From assembly GCA_016946835.1 (NCBI GenBank), contig JACVTC010000001.1, positions 3,114,501-3,178,500 on the forward strand: DNA of 64,000 nucleotides, in the 5' to 3' direction. The notes below the pieces were generated by a model. That model ran no database searches. It saw nothing but the letters and a program-made list of their open reading frames with translations, and had not been told where the DNA came from. Origin of the DNA: Neocallimastix lanati (nom. inval.) (lineage: Eukaryota > Neocallimastigomycota > Neocallimastigomycetes > Neocallimastigales > Neocallimastigaceae). The position numbers and the translations under genes were made by a program. This document shows positions 54,529 through 64,000 of this stretch, one piece after another. Numbering within the stretch: position 1 is the first letter of the stretch; each line of letters begins with the position of its first letter.

Positions 54529-54850
54529 GTGGCTTTGGCAACACGAGCATAGAATTTATTTCCACATCTAGCACGAAATATCCATCGGAAGCCAATGCTA
54601 AATTCAGGATATTTATAATTTAGCTTAAGATACTCTGTTCTAGTAAGAGATCATCAGAAAAAGGAATACCAAGATAAATATAACTAGAAACTTTAAGAAT
54701 AGCATTCATTCCTAAATAAAAGGTTGGATCACAATAATTTTGAGGAGATTAGAAGTTTCTAGATCTATAGAAACATCCAAGAATTTTTGTTCAATTATAA
54801 TTGCAAACTTCAAAAATAGATAATCTAAAATAGATAAAGATTTATTTTTT

Positions 54851-55371
54851 AAAAAGAAAATTAAAAATAAAATTAAAACAATATAAAAACAAAAGGTAAA
54901 CAAAAAAGAATTTAAAAAATAAAATTATGTACAAAAAAAGAACTCTTGCATATTTTACAATATTATAAACATGAACTCTTAAATTTATCACAAAATACAA
55001 CCATTATTCTCAATTTACTAAACATTTAACACCATAAAAAACCAATTCATAACAAATACAAACAACTTATTTTTAATTTTTAATTTGCTTTATTTTTTAA
55101 TTATTTTTATTATTTGCTTTTTTATATTTTTCTTTATATTATGGGTAGTGATTTATTTCCTACAGCATAATATTTTATTTTTCATTATTTATTTTTAAAA
55201 TTAAAAAAAGTGGGGAAATTTTTTTCAATTAATTTGTTATTAAAGTTGATATTTTATAAATGGTTTTTTCCACTTAATATCTTCTCATCTTCAATTGTTG
55301 TCTTTTATTTGCATTTTTTTAATTTCTAGGAGAAATAGAATTCATTTAAATTAATTCAGGGGCGAAATAAT
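54851..55371. other. AT-rich spacer containing the GAPDH 3' flank
   Basis: No gene seen. The part nearest 55372 is the 3' untranslated region of GAPDH. The rest is A-rich sequence bordering LINE-A, whose 5' limit is blurred by decay. Confidence 0.5.
55304..55309 (-). terminator. Candidate polyadenylation signal of GAPDH
   Basis: AATAAA on the minus strand (in GCAAATAAAAGAC), about 63 bases after the GAPDH stop codon. It lies in a stretch of locally mixed composition, which makes it more credible than chance matches elsewhere. Confidence 0.45.
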
Positions 55372-56400
<1,029 letters not shown>

Positions 56401-56470
56401 TTAATATTTTAAAAAGTAATAAAATATTTAATAGAGTGTGAAGAAAAAATTCATATTTGGCGAAAATTTC

Positions 56471-56480
56471 TATATTTATA
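56471..56480 (-). promoter_or_regulatory. Candidate TATA box of GAPDH
   Basis: TATAAATATA on the minus strand, about 92-101 bp upstream of the start codon at 56379, followed by a leader with TTCGCC and CTTCACACTC. The position is plausible for a core promoter, but AT richness limits certainty. Confidence 0.4.
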
Positions 56481-57439
56481 TGAAAAAATTTTTTGTTTTT
56501 GAGTAACTCATTATTTGATATTATCCAAAACATATATTATAATATATTAAATTATTATATTATAATTTATTGAAATACGAAACTAATTATTTTTTTTTTT
56601 TTAATCTATTAACTCTAATTAATAATATATTTCTAAATATATTTAAAACAAAAACTAAAAAAAAAAATAATAATAAGAAATAAGAAATAATTTAATAATT
56701 AATAATATAAAATGAATAAACTCATCTACTTTATCACATAATAATTTATAAAAAAAATTTAATACAATAAAAATATAAAAAAATATTTATTACATATTTA
56801 AATATAAAATTAATAAAATTAATATAATAAATTATATTAAAATATTTTATTATTATATTAGTACATATAATTATAAAAATTAGCAAGAAAAAATAATAAA
56901 ATAGTATATTTTAACATATATTAATATATTATAGAATATATATTTATATAATATAAGAAATTTAATATATTTTCATAATATATTAAAAAAAAAATTCATT
57001 TATTCATTTTAGAATCGAAACATATTATATATTTAATTAATTTCTGTTTTTTTTTTAAATTATAATATATTATCAACAAAGCTAATTTCATATATTAAAA
57101 TATTTTCAATAGAATTATAATTCATTCAACTACTGATTTGACCAATGAACATTAAATTGATTATACGCCAAATATTATTTGATTTGTTTTGATGAAAGGA
57201 GGCTTATAATTCGTAGAAATAAATGGAATATTCATACATAGATTTGAAGTTCAATTATTTAGATATATTAAATTTATTTAATATATATTATATTTATTAT
57301 ATTGATTATTTTAATTAATATTAAAATCAAAGTAGTTAAATAAATAAATAAATTATGTTATATAAATTAATACATTAAACATATTTTTACTTCTCGAAAC
57401 CAAAAGATTTAGCTACAACATTTCTTGCTAATTAAATAT

Positions 57440-57539
<100 letters not shown>

Positions 57540-60194
57540 AAGTGTATTAAAATTAATACAAATGATTAATGTTACGAAAGATATTAAAAGCTAAAAAAAC
57601 AAATGAAAAATAATAAAATTAGATGTTAATTATTTTATATAAATGATTAAACTATTTTAAATAAATTACTGAATTATATAATAATAATGATATAATTATA
57701 TATATATATATATAATTACTACTGATTTTATTATGAATTAATGAAGAAAACTTATACCCGTACATTTGTATATATGGCAATATAAGACTATTATCTTTTA
57801 TGGATAAGTACATAACACTCAAAATTGAAATGAATTTACACCCTAAAAATTTGTATTATAAAATGAATTGCAATTGATTTAAGATTGAAGAAATAAAAAT
57901 AATGCTTTAAATGGTCTTAATAATAAAAAACTTATAATAAAAATTTATCAAAAGTACTTTCATATGCATAAAGTAAATAAATAAATGGTTAATTAAATAT
58001 AAAGAAAAAAATTTTTTTTATTCATTTAATTATTTATTTTACTTTAAATATATTAATTATCAACAACAGATAATTGAAAACTATTTAAACTTTATTTTAT
58101 TATGTTTTGACAATAAATATCAAGAAAAGGACGTAAAAATATTATTTTTTTAAAGTAAAAATAAAAATAAAAATAAAACTATTATTATTATTATTGTTAT
58201 TATATTGTTATTATTCCTTAATTTTAATTCAACGTCTTTTTTTATATTAATAACTAATATTTATTTTTTCTTTCCTTTTATAAATTTATATATTATAAAT
58301 TTAATTATTATTTTATAATACAAAAAAAAAAAAAAAAAAAAAAAAGTCTGAATTAATTTATACTACAAATATAATAATACTTTTATTCTATATTACTTTT
58401 ATTTTTATTTTCATTATTCAACCTTTTCTATTTTTGTTAAAAAAAATTGTATCAACATTAAAAATCAACCTATTTTTTAATGATATATAATATATTATAT
58501 ATAATATATACACAGTAGTATAGAAATTAAAAATAGAATAAAAAATTTTAAAATATTAAAACTATATAAATAAAAATAAATTTTATTTTTGTTGTGTAAT
58601 TTGTAGTTTTGAATATAAAAGATAAAAGTATAATTATTACTAGGTATAATTATTTCTAAATTTATTATTATTTCTTTTAAATAAAAAATATTAATAAAAA
58701 GGATTAAAAAATGTTGTAATGATTTAAATCTTTATTTTATTAATAATATAATTTTTTTTTTATCTATCTTTTCCTTTTTTTTTTTCTTTTTTTTATTTCT
58801 TTTTTTATATTTTATTAATAAATATAATAATTTATTTTTTATTTTTTCTTTTTTTTTTTTAATTTAAAGTTAATAAAGTAAAAATGAACTTTAAATTCAA
58901 TCAATAAATCAATAATAGCAATAATAATATAAAAAATCAAATTGAAGATTATATAGAATAATAATAATTTTAGCTACTAAGATATTCAATAGTATTTAAT
59001 ATATTTTAATATCATTCTATTTTTTCAATTAAATATAAAAATAGTTTAACTAATAATAAAAATGGTGGATTACTTTTAAAAATAATCCATATTATTTATA
59101 TATAGCATATAAAATATCCCTTATATTTATTATTTGTAAATACGTAATAGTAATAATGAAAATATAAAAAAAATTAAAAAAAAAAAAAAATAGAAAAAAA
59201 AATTCAGGAAATAAATATTATATTAATTAAAAAATAAATGCAAATAAAAATTGTTTATTATTGAATTAATCTCCATCTCTGTATATACTTTTTTTTTTTT
59301 TTTTTAAATCTTAAAAAGACTTTAAGTAAAATCTATCTATGCGACTTTGCCACTTTATAAATATTTTCAAAGTCATTCATCTCATAGTCTTTATAAACCT
59401 AAACTTTACTTTAACATATTAAAATAATAGTTAAGTAATTAATTTTTTAAAATGTTGCCTTAATTGATATACTACAGTTGAATATTATTTTATTCTTTAT
59501 TTTATTTAAAATATGTATTATAATTTTTATTTCATTTTTCCTTCACAAAAAAAAAAAAAATTATTCAACTATTTCTATAAAGTATTCCTTATAATAGAAA
59601 TAGTATTTCTATTCTAATTTTTAGATTAAAATCCGTCTTCATTAAGACATTATTAACTAACCTTTTAAATTAAATATAAAATCCTTAATCATCTTTAAAG
59701 ATAATAAATATCGAAATAAATTAAGGTTAGGGTTACAATAAATAAATGGGAACGTATATTTCTCAATGTGGCGTATAAAATTATAATAAAGCCATACATT
59801 TATAAGATATTCTATACAATCAAATAAATATATAAATAATAATATATTTTTCAATTAAATATTATTAAATAACTATTTCAAAAGAAATAATAATATGATC
59901 TATTAAAAAAGAATTATAAAAAATTATTTTTATAATTGAATATTAATAAATTATATAAAAAAAAGAATATTTATTATTTATTTATTATTTATTTAATTAT
60001 TAAGCAAAGTAAAAGCTACATAAAAAATATGTTACATTACAAAATGCACGATTGTGAAATGCGCTAGATTCAAATAAATTTATGATTTTCATTATTATGA
60101 ATATGCTGTGTGATATTAATTATTAAAATACTTTTATATAAATAAGTTTAAATAAATATAAATAAATAAATATATATATAAGTAGATATATAGA

Positions 60195-60226
<32 letters not shown>

Positions 60227-61170
60227 AATTAATAAATAGTTACTTTTATAAGACTAAATTTTTAAATATTATAATTATTTATAGTTAATTTATTATTTAA
60301 TAATGTTTGATAATAGGTTTTGTAGTTGTTAAATCAATTTTAAATAATAAAAAGAAGATCAAATAAAAAAAAATTTTTTTTTTTGATAGACCTTTTCTGT
60401 ATTAATTTTCATATATTGAATTTATACATATTATTATACTAAATTATATTGAAAATGCAAATAATATATAATATTATATTTAGTATCTAAATTTTATATA
60501 TTAAGAATATCAATAATATATTACATGAATTAATTCATTTATATAGTAGTATTCAATGGCTATTCCATATAAAGTAGTGATAATAATATAAATAAAAATA
60601 AAAATAAAAATAAAAATAATAATAAAATTTAAAAATCAAAAATTTAAAAAAATAGTAATTAAATGTTTAATAAATTAAATTCTATCCATAACAACTAAAA
60701 CGGTTCATGGATTAAAACCAAAAAAGATTTAATTATCTAAACAGCTAATAATGAACGTTAAACATTAAAATATTATGTGCTAATTATTAGGTATTAAGTA
60801 TAATCATTATTAACAAATAATATGAATAAAACTTAAAAATAGTCATGGAATTTTACATCATAAACCTGAATCTATCTAAATTTGGATCAAAGCAAGAATA
60901 AAACCAAATTAAAATTTATATCAAAATGTCAGAATTTTAAAAATACATAGACTATGTGATTAATTTCATTTAATATTGAATAAAATCAAAAAAAAAAGCA
61001 AATGAATTCAATATAAATTACATATAATAATAAAAAAGTAATATAATAATAAAAAAGTAATATAATAATAAAAAAGTAATATATTAATAAAAACAAATCA
61101 AATGAAAATAATAAAAAAAAATTGTATTGATGCATGAACGAATTTATAATATTTTTAAATATCTTCATTT

Positions 61171-61296
61171 AATATTATTTATTATTTATTATTTAATTAT
61201 TTAATTATTTATTAATTATTAATTATTAATTATTATTTATTATTTATTATTTATTATTTATAATTTATTATTTATTATTTATTATTTATTATTTAT
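61171..61296. repeat. (ATTATTT)n heptanucleotide array
   Basis: About 16 copies with several AATTATT variants. It is the same unit as the arrays at 16553, 19527, 21968 and 29240. A small reverse-orientation cluster follows at 61375-61430. Confidence 0.8.
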
Positions 61297-62884
61297 TAAT
61301 TTTAACTTATACTAATAATAAATTATATTGCTTTTATTTTGAAAAATAAAAAATTAAATAATTAAATAATAAATAAATAATAAATATAAATAATACAATA
61401 ATAAATAATAAATAATAAATAATAAATATCATATATAAATATTATATATTGAATAATGATAGTTTATAGATTTTAAATAATTTAGATATTATATTTTATA
61501 TATTTCCTTTAAATATAGAAATTGGGTTTTATTTAGTTCAAACATATTCTATTATATTGTGTAATACATAATATATTTTAAAGTATAAATAATTAAATAT
61601 AATATATATATAATATGTTATAAAAATAATATAATAAAAATATAAATAATATTTTAATATTTTATAATCAAATATTTTCTGTATTTTTACTCAAATTTTG
61701 ACTAATTAATAAAATATCAATGATTTTAATATTTTTTTTTTATTTTGTTATATATATTAAATATAATAGTGTGTAATATTTTAATAATTTATTCATATTA
61801 TATGTATTTTTATTTTATTTTATTTTATTTATATAAATTTTAATTTTATATCTTATATTTTTTAAGAGATTTAGAAGAAATTGGTAATATAAATAAACAT
61901 TCTATATAAATAAAATATGGAATAATTTTTACTTTATATATTTATATAATATTTATATTTATAGAAATTTAAAATAAAGAAATATAAAATATAGAAATAT
62001 AAAATATAGAAATATAAAATATAGAAATATAAAATTTATATAAACTTTTTTTTTATATTTATAATAATCTTTAAAATTTTTATATTTATATATTTTTGTA
62101 AAGGTAAAATTGTTTATTAAATTTTTGTTTTATAGTTTTATGACTCTTTTATTTAAATCCCATTAATTTAAATATAATTTACATTTTTATTTGAAATGCT
62201 TTGGAAAAATAAAAATTATTGATTTTAAAAAATTATTTATTTCTTAATTATTATTATTTTTTAAAGTGGAAGTAAGTGAAGCTGTAACAAACCAAACTGA
62301 TTTTTTATTTATTAAATGTTTTAAATTTAATTTTTACACGTGGTGTTGACTAATTTTAGATTAATTTTATTGTTATTATTATTATTATTATAATTATTTT
62401 TTTTATATATTTTTATTTTATTTCTTTAGATTTTTATTATTAAATTATATAGAATATTCAATGTATAAAAATGTATTAAAATATTAAACTGATAAGGTAT
62501 TAAATAGATGAAGTTTGTATTATTGAATAATAATTGTAAAAATATTAATAATTAAAGAAATATTTATAAAGTTATATTTATATTTTTAAAAGAGATATTT
62601 ACATAAATAAATAATAATAATAATAAATAAATAAATTATAAATAAACAAATAAATAAATAGATGAATAAATAAATAAATAAATTTTGTTTATTGAAATAA
62701 AAAAATCATAAAGATAATTCAATTTATAATATTAATTAAATTAAAATAATTATTTATATCAAAATTTAATTATATATAAAAAAGGAAATTTTAATATTTT
62801 TTTTCTATTCAATATTATTTATTTTATTTATTTATTAATTTCTTTTTTGTTTTAATTATAAATTTAATCATTTTTTTTTAAAAA

Positions 62885-63345
62885 TGAATAAATAATAACT
62901 AAATTTTGGCGCAATATAAAAAGTACCATCTGTGAATATATTTTCATATAATTTTGTTTGAAATGAGGATTGTAAGATTATTTAGTATGAATTTTTGAAT
63001 AGCCTAAAATTCTCATTTCTTACTGTTTTATAATGTTTAGGTTTGTTAAGAATTTCATCAAACTTTGTTACATCAAGAGGGGTAATTGTTTATTTATATT
63101 TCTTGTTATTTGGAATTTAATTACATTATAATCAGGACATATATCCTATTTCTTGTGAAACTTCATTGAATATAAATTTAGGTTTTATAACCAAAGGAAT
63201 TGAACTTTTGCTATTTAATCATTAATTTTATGGTTTGCAATCGATAAAGATGCGTCAAATTTTTTTTCAAGATGATCATGGAAACTTTCATATTTTAAAG
63301 TCTCTTGATCGGTTATAATAATGAAAGAATAATGAAAGATTTACG
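62885..63345 (-). pseudogene. Decayed MULE-type transposase fragment
   Basis: On the minus strand this aligns in order with residues about 50-205 of the intact transposase at 522-1946. Matching pieces, with stops between them: RKSFIIL; ITDQETLKYESFHDH (zinc-finger His pair region); FDASLSIANHKIND; IPLVIKPKFIFNEVSQEIGY; FQITRNINKQLP; HYKTVRNENFRLFKNS; and finally FTDGTFYIAPKFSYY with the first catalytic Asp. At least three stops and one frameshift are present. The second and third catalytic residues are missing, because similarity ends abruptly near 62885. Confidence 0.85.
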
Positions 63346-63389
63346 TTTATTTAAAGTTTTATATTTATTCTATATACTTTATAAAATTA

Positions 63390-63435
<46 letters not shown>

Positions 63436-64000
63436 TTAAGTTGTTCCTTTCCTCGATTAGTTTTACGTATTTCAATATATATATATATATATTTAATTAT
63501 TAAAAAAGTTTTTAAGAAAATATTTTATTTTTTGAATATTATTAATAATTTATTTTTATTTATTATTTATTATTTTTATCATTGTATTCTTTACCTCTTA
63601 TCTTTAAAAATATTATAAAAATCATATATATATATACATATAAAATGACTAAAATACTGAGGATTTTCAATAGTAACCATAAATTGTTAGAAATACTTTT
63701 ATAAATGATTTTATTAGTTGTGTTGGATCTTCTTCCATGTTTCCTTTCAACGTTCACACTATTCTGTTCAAACGAGTACTTTGTGTTTTTAGTTCTAAAT
63801 TCAATTTTTAAAATCATTGGAGTGTACTAGTTAATTTTGATTACTTTAACATTATCTTCTTCATTCCTTTTTCTTCCATAATTATCATTATTATATTATT
63901 ATTGTTATTTTTAGTTTTTTTATTAAGTTTTTAATTGAGAATAATCTAAATGCTGGTCAATAAGGCAAATATCTTGTTTGATGGGTTAAATTAAATCATT
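63346..64000. other. Spacer at window edge with an unassigned open stretch
   Basis: A T-run of about 42 bases lies at 63391-63432. On the minus strand, 63817-63563 is open for 84 codons. Its first 30 residues have mixed composition (EFRTKNTKYSFEQNSVNVER), followed by a Leu/Ile-rich hydrophobic stretch. It is not recognised. It may be transposon debris upstream of the MULE fragment or part of a gene beyond the window. Confidence 0.35.

Larger units (their letters stand above)
48868..54850 (-). mobile_element. LINE-A: older non-LTR retrotransposon, split by younger insertions
   Basis: Minus-strand pieces read in LINE order when the insertions are skipped. About 54850-54631: end of RT (DPTFYLGMNAILKVSSYIYL, then LGIPFSDDLLLE). 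After an internal deletion, 54630-54529: EFSIGFRWIFRARCGNKFYA. 51824-51722: a CCHC-type zinc region (RCPCCYRK ... EHWF). 49915-49809: CYLFREFRMKYFRDIEIL. 49741-49213: the C-terminal RLFNFLLGGRD module. A frameshift precedes VRQASR near 49200. The 3' UTR carries AATAAA, ends at ...GCGGCTAT, and is followed by a poly(A) tail (T-run 48868-48883 on this strand). The element lacks its N-terminal RT and any endonuclease, so it is 5'-truncated and dead. It was the target for LINE-B, LINE-C and a small insert. Confidence 0.8.

Noticed and set aside
59720-59740. GGTTAGGGTTAC as an interstitial telomere remnant
   Set aside because: Only about one and a half units, no flanking structure; also seen singly near 49130, so chance is likely.

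Overview
The window looks like nuclear DNA of an early-diverging, flagellated fungus, most probably an anaerobic gut fungus (Neocallimastigomycota). I infer this from four things. The spacers are extremely A+T-rich and packed with homopolymer A/T runs and AAT, AAAT and AAATAAT arrays. Genes are intron-rich, with an intronless GAPDH standing out in base composition. One secreted protein has a Lys-Arg (Kex2-type) site after its signal peptide. A decayed GH3 beta-glucosidase is also present. The species is not proven; no rRNA, tRNA or CRISPR was seen.

Layout. 1-3960: an intact MULE-type transposase ORF (522-1946), tandem repeats and a near-perfect 88/87-bp foldback element. 3960-5310: a decayed minus-strand Ty1/copia polyprotein. 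7854-15366: a 15-exon gene for a large type I membrane protein that I recognise as a CatSper auxiliary subunit (beta/delta/epsilon type). 15367-25520: about 10 kb of gene-free spacer. 25521-27432: a five-exon NAD-dependent glycerol-3-phosphate dehydrogenase. 31900-36016: a decayed plus-strand Ty1/copia element with a 197-bp 3' LTR and a long (AAT)n run in its reading frame. 37190-38296: a GH3 beta-glucosidase pseudogene (minus). 38674-41104: an 11-exon LRR membrane protein gene (minus) in which one repeat equals one 69-bp exon, followed by a decayed tandem copy (41560-43000). 45141-46529: a secreted acidic repeat protein. 47569-47919: a small Asn/Ser-rich ORF. 48868-54850: a set of nested LINE retrotransposons. 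55372-56379: GAPDH (minus). 62885-63345: a decayed relative of the MULE transposase (minus).

How the genes fit together. GAPDH and glycerol-3-phosphate dehydrogenase both belong to lower glycolysis and glycerol metabolism but are unlinked and separately transcribed. The CatSper-type subunit would fit calcium signalling in a flagellated zoospore and is the most notable gene. The LRR protein and the acidic secreted protein are probable surface or secreted products. The rest is mobile DNA, which has inserted repeatedly into itself. In the LINE cluster, target-site duplications show the order: LINE-B, LINE-C and a tiny 3'-end fragment entered an older LINE-A, and a second tiny fragment later entered LINE-C.

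Exon borders come from reading GT...AG sites with maintained frame, not from transcripts.
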